Of a DNA stretch of 37,408 nt, positions 26,128 to 34,511 are shown piece after piece. Under the pieces are notes generated by a model. That model was given only the letters and a program-made list of their open reading frames with translations. It made no database searches and was not told where the DNA came from. How positions within the stretch are numbered: position 1 is the stretch's first letter; each line of letters begins with the position of its first letter. The position numbers and the translations under genes were made by a program. The stretch is from BS150m-G50 sp964501185 [NCBI: uncultured Bacteroidia bacterium] (GTDB taxonomy: Bacteria; CAIWAD01; BS150m-G50): the NCBI GenBank assembly GCA_964501185.1, contig CAZCRT010000031.1:1-37408 (forward strand), in the 5' to 3' direction.

Positions 26128-28167
26128 ATGAAAAACTTCTCTCATTTCTCCATCATACTGTTGGTGCTGGCAGCGCTGTCGCTGTCCGGTTGCTCCCTGA
26201 TGAAGCCATTGATCCATCCAGATGAGGGCACAGGAAGCGATGAAAGTGCCCCTGAAGTGATTGCGGAAATCTCTGGTACTGTGGACGAGGACAGCATTGC
26301 TGCCGAAGAGGCCTGTCTTTTCGCACCTGACGATTATCTGTATTACTGTCAGTTGCTTGAGCAGACACTGACACGTCGTGATACTATGGACTTTGATCTG
26401 CTGTATGGTGATCTCGAACGACAGTATGGTGAGATACAGGATTTCACTAATGTTGCCGACAGCTCGCTGCTGGATTTGAAAAGGCAGTATACACGCGAAT
26501 TGACATCATTAGCCAGTATCATGCTGGGTATAGAGCCGGAGCTGAACTACTCCCTGCTTTCAGCCGACGAACCACTCGAGATTTCAAACGATGACTGGGA
26601 GCAGAATTTCAGTCGGTACTCCATCACTGATATCGACTCAATCCTGTACGCAATGATTCACCTGCCACCGGAACTTGAGTTAACCGGAATCCCGGAAGCG
26701 GCACATGAGCTGGTTGACGCTAAAATTGAATTCTTCACCAACGGTTCAGGACGCAAAGTGCTTCAGCGGTGGCTTAGCCGCTCCTCCCGTTTTACACCAC
26801 TCCTGCAGGGTATTCTTGATGAATATGACCTCCCTGGAGACCTGATATATCTGGCTATGATCGAGTCAGGTTTCAGTACAAAGGCTTACTCCTGGGCACA
26901 TGCAGCAGGCCCCTGGCAGTTTATCGGAAGTACGGCCAAGATATTCGGTCTCAGACGGGATTACTGGGTGGATGAACGTTATGATCCTATTGCTTCCACA
27001 CATGCGGCTGCACAATTTTTGCGAGTGCTTTATAACCGTTATAATGACTGGTACCTCGCTTTTGCTGCGTACAATTCCGGACCCGGACGTGTTGACCGGG
27101 CTCTGAGACGCCATGGAACACGTGATTACTGGCAGTTGTGGTCATTACCGAAGGAAACCCGTAACTATGTACCGCTCTTTCTGGCCGCACGAAAAATAGC
27201 ACAGGACCCGGGGCGATGGGGTTTTACAGATATAGATTATCAACCTCCACTTGCGCAGGATACCGTGCTGGTTGCCGGTGGGTATCGTCTGCAGGATATC
27301 GCTGAATCTGTGGGTGTTGAGTTGTCTCTGCTGGCGAAACTCAATCCGGCAATACTTAGAGAGGTCACACCACCAGGTGATCAGCCCTCGCTTCTGAAGC
27401 TTCCGGCCGGTACTCGTGACCGTTTTCTGGCAGCTTTACCTGATATGAAGAAAGCAGCAGATGCCCTGGTAGTTGCCAGTCACAAGGTTCGCTATGGCGA
27501 GACACTGTCCAGTATTGCCCTTCGCTATGGCGTATCTGTGAGTTCTATCAGGCAGGCTAACAATCTTTCCGGTTCACGGATTTACTCCGGGCAAACGCTG
27601 ATAATCAGGGATGCCACCAGCCCGATTCAGGCCGGTGGTGGCCGGGGTGTTGCGCGAAATGGCGGTGAGTCAACAAAGTACAGAGTCAAAAGAGGTGATA
27701 CGTTAAGCGAAATTGCCTTGCGATATGGCATTTCTGTAAGTAAAATACGAGCATGGAACGGTATTGGCCGACGAGGAGATATCTACGCCGGTCAGACCCT
27801 GACACTCTATCTCAATGGTGGAGCGCCACAGACGACTGCCATTGCTGATGGTGAGTGGTTGATACATACAGTCAAACGTGGTGAAAATGCTTCGCTGCTG
27901 GCAGAGCGCTACAGTGTGTCATTAACTGATCTGCGAAGCTGGAACAACCTGGATCGTAAGGCAACGTTGTTAATAGGCCAGAAGTTAAAGGTTGGTCGCA
28001 GCAGTGGTAACAGAATGATCGAGTATCAGGTTAAAGCTGGTGATTCACTATGGAAAATCGCCGAAAAGTACCACGTTAGCACAACTGAATTGAAAAAATG
28101 GAATAACCTGGGAAGTAACGTAACAATTCACCCGGGTGACAAATTACTCATATACACACAGGAGTAA
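26128..28167 (+). CDS. LysM-repeat lytic transglycosylase lipoprotein (MltD-like)
   Basis: The 679-residue protein has a lipoprotein signal ending in lipobox LSGC (Cys22). An SLT transglycosylase domain follows (about residues 233-345), with catalytic Glu245 in AMIESGFS and the conserved AAGPWQFI and AAYNSGPGR. Four LysM domains (about 451-492, 517-561, 578-621 and 631-675) bind peptidoglycan, and a fifth degenerate one may lie at 379-427. It should cleave glycan strands from the outer-membrane side and is longer than typical MltD (about 450), mostly because of extra LysM units and an N-terminal helical part. The HU gene follows after three bases. Confidence 0.93.
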   Translation: MKNFSHFSIILLVLAALSLSGCSLMKPLIHPDEGTGSDESAPEVIAEISGTVDEDSIAAEEACLFAPDDYLYYCQLLEQTLTRRDTMDFDLLYGDLERQYGEIQDFTNVADSSLLDLKRQYTRELTSLASIMLGIEPELNYSLLSADEPLEISNDDWEQNFSRYSITDIDSILYAMIHLPPELELTGIPEAAHELVDAKIEFFTNGSGRKVLQRWLSRSSRFTPLLQGILDEYDLPGDLIYLAMIESGFSTKAYSWAHAAGPWQFIGSTAKIFGLRRDYWVDERYDPIASTHAAAQFLRVLYNRYNDWYLAFAAYNSGPGRVDRALRRHGTRDYWQLWSLPKETRNYVPLFLAARKIAQDPGRWGFTDIDYQPPLAQDTVLVAGGYRLQDIAESVGVELSLLAKLNPAILREVTPPGDQPSLLKLPAGTRDRFLAALPDMKKAADALVVASHKVRYGETLSSIALRYGVSVSSIRQANNLSGSRIYSGQTLIIRDATSPIQAGGGRGVARNGGESTKYRVKRGDTLSEIALRYGISVSKIRAWNGIGRRGDIYAGQTLTLYLNGGAPQTTAIADGEWLIHTVKRGENASLLAERYSVSLTDLRSWNNLDRKATLLIGQKLKVGRSSGNRMIEYQVKAGDSLWKIAEKYHVSTTELKKWNNLGSNVTIHPGDKLLIYTQE

Positions 28168-28170
28168 ACT

Positions 28171-28446
28171 ATGAACCGAAGTGAAGTCATCGAAAAAATT
28201 GCCCGTGAAACAGGCATTCAGAAAAAAGACGCTACAGTTGTAGTCGAAGGCTTTCTCTCAGTTTTGACTGAGACTCTGGAGAGAGGCGAAAAAGTTGACC
28301 TGCGTGGTTTTGGTACCTTCAAGGTCGACGAGCGCAAAGCTCGCAAGGCTCGCAACCCGCGTACCGGTGAAGAAGTGTACGTACCGGCCAAAAAAGTTCC
28401 GGTATTTCGTCCATCACGTGACCTGAAAGAACGGGTTAATCAATAA
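28171..28446 (+). CDS. HU-family DNA-binding protein
   Basis: The 91-residue protein has the HU/IHF pattern: MNRSEVIEKIARETG, the VDLRGFGTFKV core and the basic arm KARKARNPRTGEEVYVPAKKVPVFRP. It bends and compacts DNA as a dimer. Start ATG 28171 follows AGGAG and is only three bases after the transglycosylase stop. The bS22-like gene follows after 33 bases, so the three genes are probably co-transcribed. Confidence 0.95.
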   Translation: MNRSEVIEKIARETGIQKKDATVVVEGFLSVLTETLERGEKVDLRGFGTFKVDERKARKARNPRTGEEVYVPAKKVPVFRPSRDLKERVNQ

Positions 28447-28479
28447 CAATCAACTGATTCTAGAATTTCCGGAGGAATG

Positions 28480-28572
28480 ATGCCGAGTGGCAAGAAGCGT
28501 AAACGTGCGAAGATGTCGACTCACAAGCGGAAGAAACGTTTGCGCAAGAATCGTCATAAGAAGAAGAAATAA
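28480..28572 (+). CDS. AURKAIP1/COX24-type tiny ribosomal protein (bS22-like)
   Basis: This ORF encodes 30 residues, starting MPSGKKRKRAKM and then continuing as an almost pure Lys/Arg/His helix ending in KKKK. It matches the AURKAIP1/COX24 (bS22-like) peptides of the Bacteroidota/Chlorobi group, which join the small ribosomal subunit. A strong ribosome site GGAGG (28471-28475) precedes it. ATG 28477 is in frame but too close to that site, so I use ATG 28480. It lies between HU and xseA in the same direction. Genes this short are often missed. Confidence 0.85.
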   Translation: MPSGKKRKRAKMSTHKRKKRLRKNRHKKKK

Positions 28573-28602
28573 CAGTCCAGGCTGAAGCCTGCGGGGTTCT
28601 GG

Positions 28603-29868
28603 ATGACCCGCCCCCCCATGACAGTGTCCGATCTTGCCCGCCGTATCCGGGAGACGATCGACGACGCCTTTCCTCCCGTATGGGTGGAAGGGGAGGTCTC
28701 AAATTACATCAGGCACAGATCGGGTCACCACTATTTTTCTATTCGAGACAACGATTGCCAGCTCGCCTGCGTCCTCTGGCGCGGGCGGGCCAGGCAGATG
28801 ACCCTGAAACTGCAGGATGGTTTGAGGGTGCGTCTGCACGTCCAGATCGCATTTTACGATCGGGGTGGACGACTGCAGCTCGATGTACAGCAGGTCGAGG
28901 CAAGTGGTATCGGTGACCTGTTACTCCGTTTTGAGCAGCTGAAGGAAAAGCTGCGGCTGGAGGGGCTGTTTGATCTTGAGCGGAAGAAGCCACTTCCTCC
29001 TTTTCCGACCCGGCTGGGAATAGTAACTTCACCCAGTGGCGCTGCTATCCGTGATATCAGTGAGGTCGTCAGGCAACGTTTTCCTGACGTGACATTGCTT
29101 CTTTTCCCGGCTCATGTTCAGGGGGAAGGTGCGGCAGCTGAAATTGCTTCTGGAATAGAGTACTTCAATAAAAAGCGTAATGTTGATCTGCTGATAGTCA
29201 CCCGTGGCGGCGGTTCGCTGGAAGACCTCTGGTCATTTAATGACGAAATGCTGGCCAGAACGATAGCTGAGTCAGAGTTGCCGGTGATTTCCGGGGTTGG
29301 ACATGAGGTTGATACCACTATAGCAGATCTGGTTGCAGACCTGCGAGCCGCCACCCCGTCAAATGCAGCCGAACTGGCGGTCCCTGATGCTGAAGCACTG
29401 CTGGAGAGAGTTGTGTTTATGGCTCGCCAGATTGATCGACGGGTTCGCAATCGTATCGATTTGACAGGTGAACTGCTGGAGCAGATACGCAGGCACCTGG
29501 CACCACGACGCCTGTTATCAGCTCTGGCCACACAGGTGCAGAGGCTGGATGATCTGCAGTTCCGCCTGACACGAATGGTGCGCTGGCGTCATTCTTCGGA
29601 GTCTACTCTCCTGAAGCAGCGACTGGAACAGCTCCAGCAACGGTTGCAATCGAGCCTCCATCAGCGGCGAACAGATATGAACAATCTGCGCAAGATACTG
29701 GATGCAATAAGCCCGCAGCAGATTCTTGAACGGGGATACGCCCTGGTGGAGCATACGGAAAGAGGTCACCTGATTCAGGACAGGAAGCAGGTCAGTACAG
29801 GTGAAAACATCACTGTCACTCTGAAGCGGGGACGTCTGTTTGCCCGCGTGGAGGCGAAGGGAGACTGA
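28603..29868 (+). CDS. xseA: Exodeoxyribonuclease VII large subunit
   Basis: The 421-residue protein begins with the OB-fold PVWVEGEVSN...HHYFSIRDNDCQLACVLWRG (about residues 24-60). The catalytic part follows, with PTRLGIVTSPSGAAIRDI and a VTRGGGSLEDLWSFNDE and GVGHEVDTTIADLVADLRA section. A coiled C-terminal region comes next. It degrades single-stranded DNA with XseB. Length is typical. Start ATG 28603 has only a weak ribosome site. The stop (29866-29868) overlaps the xseB start by one base. It opens the six-gene overlapping operon. Confidence 0.94.
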   Translation: MTRPPMTVSDLARRIRETIDDAFPPVWVEGEVSNYIRHRSGHHYFSIRDNDCQLACVLWRGRARQMTLKLQDGLRVRLHVQIAFYDRGGRLQLDVQQVEASGIGDLLLRFEQLKEKLRLEGLFDLERKKPLPPFPTRLGIVTSPSGAAIRDISEVVRQRFPDVTLLLFPAHVQGEGAAAEIASGIEYFNKKRNVDLLIVTRGGGSLEDLWSFNDEMLARTIAESELPVISGVGHEVDTTIADLVADLRAATPSNAAELAVPDAEALLERVVFMARQIDRRVRNRIDLTGELLEQIRRHLAPRRLLSALATQVQRLDDLQFRLTRMVRWRHSSESTLLKQRLEQLQQRLQSSLHQRRTDMNNLRKILDAISPQQILERGYALVEHTERGHLIQDRKQVSTGENITVTLKRGRLFARVEAKGD

Positions 29869-30092
29869 TGGCAAAGGCAAAAACTTTCGAAGAGGCAATG
29901 CAGCGACTGGAAGAGATCGTTGACCGTCTGGACGATGGTGATATTCCTCTGGAGGAGACTGTGAAGCTCTACAAGGAGGGAATGGAAAAGTACGATTTCT
30001 GTCTCAAAAAGCTGCAACGGGTGGAGGGAGAACTGAAACTGTTGCTGGTAGATCCGGATGAAGAAGAGGATCTGGAGGAGACAGAAGAATGA
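29868..30092 (+). CDS. xseB: Exodeoxyribonuclease VII small subunit
   Basis: The 74-residue helical protein carries the XseB signature: FEEAMQRLEEIVDRLDDGDIPLEE followed by KLYKEGMEKYDFC. It caps the XseA coiled coil. Start ATG 29868 shares one base with the xseA stop (TGATG). The stop overlaps the nadK start (ATGA, 30089-30092). The acidic tail is typical. Confidence 0.94.
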   Translation: MAKAKTFEEAMQRLEEIVDRLDDGDIPLEETVKLYKEGMEKYDFCLKKLQRVEGELKLLLVDPDEEEDLEETEE

Positions 30093-30937
30093 AACTGGGA
30101 ATTCGGGGAACATTGACAGCTGATCAGGCTGAAGAACATCTGGTGGCTGTTTTAAAGTCATTGCGGGAGCAGGAATTCGAATATCTGCTGTCGGAGGAGC
30201 TCGCGGGTGTAGATAAACTGCCGGCAGGGGAACGTTGTCCCGGTCACGAGCTTTCCGAGCAGGTTGATATGGTGATGACCCTGGGTGGCGATGGCTCCAT
30301 ACTAGCAGCCGCACGCGAATTGACACGCAACATTCCGATTTTCGGGCTGCATCTCGGAAGCTTTGGCTATCTGACAGCGGCAATTCCGGAAACACTGACT
30401 CAGATGCTGGTTCGTCTTAAGAAGGGTGAGTATCACCTGGAAAAGCGTATGCGCCTGCGGATTCAGGTTGAGGATGATCAGCAGACAATGCCGATGATTG
30501 CGCTCAACGATCTGCTGGTTACAACCAGCGATCCCACTCACCTGGTTCATCTGGAAACCAAAGTAAACGAAGAAAAGCTTTTCGCCTTCAATGGTGATGG
30601 TTTACTGGTCTCCACCCCCACCGGGTCGACTGCATACTCACTTGCGTCCGGTGGTCCGGTACTGGAGCCCACAATGCACGCCATGATAATCATGCCCCTG
30701 AGCGCGCACACAATCAATGTACGGCCGATGGTTATAGCCCATACCAGCCAGGTGACTATTCTGCTGGATAACCTGGAAAAAGAATTTGTGGTTTCAGCTG
30801 ATGGACAGCATGATTACAAAATACAGGGTAAGGGCAGGGTGATTGTTGAAGATGCCGATGACCAGGTACAGCTGGTGAAATTCGGGGTGCCCGGTTTTCT
30901 GGGGGTCCTCCGCGAAAAACTGAAGTGGAATGTCTGA
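30089..30937 (+). CDS. nadK: NAD kinase
   Basis: The 282-residue protein carries the NAD kinase motifs. TLGGDGSILAAAREL holds the GGDG phosphate loop, and STPTGSTAYSLASGGPV holds the second conserved stretch. It phosphorylates NAD to NADP with ATP. Length is typical. ATG 30089 overlaps the xseB stop by four bases and the stop TGA shares its last base with the ftsY start, so translation is coupled through the operon. It is cytosolic. Confidence 0.93.
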   Translation: MKLGIRGTLTADQAEEHLVAVLKSLREQEFEYLLSEELAGVDKLPAGERCPGHELSEQVDMVMTLGGDGSILAAARELTRNIPIFGLHLGSFGYLTAAIPETLTQMLVRLKKGEYHLEKRMRLRIQVEDDQQTMPMIALNDLLVTTSDPTHLVHLETKVNEEKLFAFNGDGLLVSTPTGSTAYSLASGGPVLEPTMHAMIIMPLSAHTINVRPMVIAHTSQVTILLDNLEKEFVVSADGQHDYKIQGKGRVIVEDADDQVQLVKFGVPGFLGVLREKLKWNV

Positions 30938-31857
30938 TGAAACTGTTCAGTAAACTGAAGGGGAAACTGGGAAAACCGGATGTCAGTATGCTGGTGCGCC
31001 TGACTGCGGTTGTTGCCGGACAGCATACCCTGAGTGATGAATTGCTGCTTGAGGTCGAAGCGACACTGCTGCAGGCTGATCTCGGTGTTGAAACCAGCCT
31101 GAAGGTGGTAGAAGCGCTGCGGGCCAGGATCAGCGAGAGAGGCCTGAATACACCGGCTGAACTTCCGGGAGTGGTCAGGCAGCTGTTGTCAGAGATGCTG
31201 GAGCCGCTACCTGAAAACGGCTATATGAGTTTTGATCCGGTAGAACCGCTGCATGTGATCCTGGTGGTTGGTGTTAACGGCACCGGTAAAACCACTACCA
31301 TCGGCAAGTTAATGAAGCACTATCGCGATTCCGGTTATTCAGTGCTGGTCGGTGCGGCCGATACTTTCAGAGCAGCTGCCACCGAGCAGCTGGCCATCTG
31401 GTGTGAGCGGAACGAGGTGCCCCTGATTCGCAGTCAGAATGGTGCTGACCCTGCTGCTGTTGCCTTCGATACTGTCAGCGCGGCGCTGTCACGCAAATCA
31501 CAGGTGGTAATTATTGATACTGCCGGCCGCCTGCACACCCGCAAGAACCTGATGCAGGAGCTGGAAAAGATACATCGGGTTATCGGCAAAAAAGTTCCTG
31601 AAGCGCCACACGAAGTACTGCTGGTTCTGGACGCTACCACAGGACAGAACGCACTTTCACAGGCGCGGCTGTTTTCAGAAACAGCCGGCGTTACCGGCCT
31701 GGTGGTCACCAAGCTGGATGGAACCGCCCGTGGTGGAATTGCAGTTGCAATACACCAGGAGCTGCAGATACCTGTACGATTTGTCGGACTTGGTGAGGGA
31801 ATCGACGATCTGGCGGTTTTTGAACCGCAGGAATATGTGAAGGCTCTCTTTGACTGA
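30937..31857 (+). CDS. ftsY: Signal recognition particle receptor FtsY
   Basis: The 306-residue protein has the NG domains of SRP GTPases. A short four-helix N domain (about residues 1-95) is followed by a G domain with VNGTGKTTTIGKL (P-loop), DTFRAAA, IIDTAGR and TKLDGTARGG. It receives SRP-ribosome complexes at the inner membrane. It lacks the long acidic A domain of E. coli FtsY, as is usual outside the Proteobacteria. I take ATG 30937, which shares one base with the nadK stop. The four-residue longer frame from 30925 lies inside nadK. Confidence 0.95.
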   Translation: MKLFSKLKGKLGKPDVSMLVRLTAVVAGQHTLSDELLLEVEATLLQADLGVETSLKVVEALRARISERGLNTPAELPGVVRQLLSEMLEPLPENGYMSFDPVEPLHVILVVGVNGTGKTTTIGKLMKHYRDSGYSVLVGAADTFRAAATEQLAIWCERNEVPLIRSQNGADPAAVAFDTVSAALSRKSQVVIIDTAGRLHTRKNLMQELEKIHRVIGKKVPEAPHEVLLVLDATTGQNALSQARLFSETAGVTGLVVTKLDGTARGGIAVAIHQELQIPVRFVGLGEGIDDLAVFEPQEYVKALFD

Positions 31858-33205
31858 TCTAAACAAAAGGCGATTACGCCTCTATATCCATACTGTCGGT
31901 TGTGCGAAGAACCTGGTTGATTCGGAAATTCTGGCCGGTGAACTGGCTGACGACTACGAACTGGTTGAAGCCGCCACAGAAGCTGACGTAGCCGTGGTTA
32001 ACACCTGTGGCTTTATCGATGAAGCCACTGCGACTTCTGTTGAAGCTGTGGTGGAAGCAGTTGAACTGAAGAAACAGGGACAATTGCAGTCGGTTTTTGT
32101 CATGGGATGCATGACCCAGAAACATGGTGATGAATTGCAGCATGAACTTCCCGGTGTTGACGCTGTTGTGGGTGTCAACCAGTTTGGCAAGCTGCTGCAG
32201 AAGATGGCTGTCAGGCATCCACACGAGCAGGTAACCCGTCCACTGCCGGGAATGTTCCGGGAGCGCCAGCTGGCAACCGCCGCACATTATTCTCACCTGC
32301 GTATTGCTGATGGCTGTGACAATAAATGCACATACTGCGCGATACCCTCTTTTCGTGGTGCTTACTATTCCCGTGCTGCTGACGATATCCTGAAGGAGGC
32401 AGTCACCCTTAAGGCAAATGGTGCTCGTGAACTGCTGGTAATAGGGCAGGAGATCACCAGCTGGGGCAAGGATTTTGAACAACCGGCACATCTGTCTGAC
32501 CTGTTACACCGGCTGCACCGGGAGACAGATGTTGAATGGCTGCGCCTGATGTACACGCACCCACCCGATCTTGACCAGCGATTGATCGATACCCTGGCAG
32601 AGCTTCCCCGCCTGCTACCATATCTCGATTATCCGGTGGAGCATCTGGTAGATTCACTGCTGAAGAGGATGAACCGCCGGCAGAGCTGGGATTCGATCAG
32701 CAGGGATATTGCCCGTTTACGAGAGGCAGTGCCCGGTATCGCTCTGCGCACCTCAATTATCGTTGGTTTCCCCGGTGAGACGGAAGCGGACTTTGAGTTG
32801 CTGTTGGAACGGGTTAAGGAAACAGGTTTTGAGCGTCTGGGTGCTTTTCCCTATTCTGATGGTGAGGAAGTGCCGGCCCGTCTCCTGCCGGATCAGATCC
32901 CACCGGCTCTGCGGCAGGAAAGATACGAACGGTTGATGGAGCTGCAACGGGATCTGTCACTGGCAGCTAACCAGCGGCTGGTCGGCACAGTCCAGGAGGT
33001 GCTTTTCGATGAGATCGAAAACGGTGTCAGTCTGGGGCGCACCCGTTTTGATGCTCCGGAAATTGACAACACAGTACTGGTCGCCGGCGAAATTGCGCCC
33101 GGTTCCATGCTGCAGGTGACCATCACCGATGCTACAGAATACGATCTTTATGGTGAACTTCAGCAGCAGAGTGTGAAAACAGTCCGGAAGGGGGAAAACC
33201 CATGA
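31850..33205 (+). CDS. rimO: Ribosomal protein S12 methylthiotransferase RimO
   Basis: The 451-residue protein is a MiaB/RimO radical SAM enzyme. The N-terminal UPF0004 part has the cluster cysteines (VGCAKN, VNTCGF, VMGCMTQ). The radical SAM CxxxCxxC is DGCDNKCTYCAIPSFRG, the RimO-type ending of the motif. A TRAM domain fills the C-terminus. It methylthiolates Asp of uS12. The start is TTG 31850, overlapping ftsY by eight bases, with a weak ribosome site, consistent with coupled translation. The next start overlaps the rimO stop (ATGA). Confidence 0.93.
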   Translation: MTDLNKRRLRLYIHTVGCAKNLVDSEILAGELADDYELVEAATEADVAVVNTCGFIDEATATSVEAVVEAVELKKQGQLQSVFVMGCMTQKHGDELQHELPGVDAVVGVNQFGKLLQKMAVRHPHEQVTRPLPGMFRERQLATAAHYSHLRIADGCDNKCTYCAIPSFRGAYYSRAADDILKEAVTLKANGARELLVIGQEITSWGKDFEQPAHLSDLLHRLHRETDVEWLRLMYTHPPDLDQRLIDTLAELPRLLPYLDYPVEHLVDSLLKRMNRRQSWDSISRDIARLREAVPGIALRTSIIVGFPGETEADFELLLERVKETGFERLGAFPYSDGEEVPARLLPDQIPPALRQERYERLMELQRDLSLAANQRLVGTVQEVLFDEIENGVSLGRTRFDAPEIDNTVLVAGEIAPGSMLQVTITDATEYDLYGELQQQSVKTVRKGENP

Positions 33206-34452
33206 TCCAGAAAGTTGCGTCAATGTTGCTGATATTGATGACCGCCACTGCTGCGATCAGTATGCAGCCGGGGGTTAACAGGCGGGAGCGCTTGCCTGAG
33301 TTCGATCTCTATCACTATCTGGAATTGAATGACCATACACAGGTTCCACTGCTGATGGTGGAAGTGCGGATCGCCAATGATGATCTGCAGTTCGAAAAGA
33401 TACTCGGGGGTGATTTTCAAGCACGCGCTGAGGTTACGGTTGAACTGTTTCAGGGCAGGGAGCAGGTTTCTGTTTCGCATGGCTGGCAACCGGTTCAGCG
33501 GCAGGTAAGCACCTTTAATGACACCCATGGTGGCAAACAGGAAATAGCTGCAGTAGTGCAGATGACGGCAGCGGCAGGTGCTTATACGCTCTGGGTACGT
33601 GTGCGCGATCTGGTGACTGAGCGGGAACAGATACTCACTGAGGAAATACAACTACCTGATATTGTTGAAAGCAGTGTCTATCTGAGCAAGCCCAGACTCG
33701 CTGTGCAGATTGTAGACAGCACCGGCCAGCATGTATCCTGGCAGCCACCCGGCAGGCCCCGACATGCGGAAATAGGGGAGCGATTAAGGCTGGAAGTCGA
33801 GTGCTGGTCGTTGCAGGGTCAGCAGGTGAATCTCGATCTGACCCTCCGTCGAAGTGAAGAAGTCGTTTTGTTGCGTGATACTACAATCCTGCTTGAAGCT
33901 GGCAGTAGAGCAGACTGGTATGTGGATCTGCCTACAGGATTGGTTGGAGGCCGCTATCAGGCGACCTGCACATTGCAGGGCGGTGGAGGGAGTTCTGTGA
34001 GTTCGGGAAGCAGCTTTGCACTGAGGCAGCCCGGGGAAACGGTAACAGTTGAAGATATTGATCTGGCAATTGAACAGCTACGTTACATAGCCAGCAGTAA
34101 AACCATGAAGAGAATGCGGGGTGCACTTCCCCACAAGCGTGAACTGCTATTCAATGAGTTCTGGAAAGAGCTGGACCCGACACCCAGGACGATAGAAAAC
34201 GAACTGAAATATGAGTATTTCCGTCGAATAGATATTGTGGACAGGAATTACAGCAACGGTGGTACCCGGGGTTGGCGAACAGATCGGGGTAGAATATACA
34301 TTACCCATGGTCCGCCCGACAGTATCGAGCAGCATCACTTTGAGAGCGGGAATCCTCCATATGAAATCTGGTATTACTACGAACGGGAACTACGCTTTGT
34401 ATTTGTCGATCGTCATGGATTTGGTGACTATCGATTGACCACCTTTCACTAG
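33202..34452 (+). CDS. GWxTD-domain secreted protein
   Basis: The 416-residue protein has a signal peptide (about residues 1-20: hydrophobic MLLILMTATAAIS) and a long beta-rich middle. The C-terminal GWxTD domain (about 335-416) has GWRTDRGRIYITHGPPD followed by PYEIWYY and FVFVDRHGFGDYRL. GWxTD proteins are typical of the FCB group and candidate phyla; their role is unknown and probably in the envelope. ATG 33202 overlaps the rimO stop by four bases, making it the last gene of the operon. The link to the SRP receptor and ribosome-modification genes may only reflect conserved gene order. Confidence 0.9.
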   Translation: MIQKVASMLLILMTATAAISMQPGVNRRERLPEFDLYHYLELNDHTQVPLLMVEVRIANDDLQFEKILGGDFQARAEVTVELFQGREQVSVSHGWQPVQRQVSTFNDTHGGKQEIAAVVQMTAAAGAYTLWVRVRDLVTEREQILTEEIQLPDIVESSVYLSKPRLAVQIVDSTGQHVSWQPPGRPRHAEIGERLRLEVECWSLQGQQVNLDLTLRRSEEVVLLRDTTILLEAGSRADWYVDLPTGLVGGRYQATCTLQGGGGSSVSSGSSFALRQPGETVTVEDIDLAIEQLRYIASSKTMKRMRGALPHKRELLFNEFWKELDPTPRTIENELKYEYFRRIDIVDRNYSNGGTRGWRTDRGRIYITHGPPDSIEQHHFESGNPPYEIWYYYERELRFVFVDRHGFGDYRLTTFH

Positions 34453-34455
34453 GAG

Positions 34456-34480
34456 TCAGGTTGCTGCTGAATCAGCCTGA
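34456..34480. terminator. Hairpin between convergent GWxTD and dinB genes
   Basis: TCAGGTTG (34456-34463) pairs with CAGCCTGA (34473-34480), eight pairs with one G-U. There is no T-run on either side, so this is only a possible bidirectional terminator. Confidence 0.3.
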
Positions 34481-34511
34481 ATAAAAGAGCAGTAACAGGT
34501 AGATGTAAATA

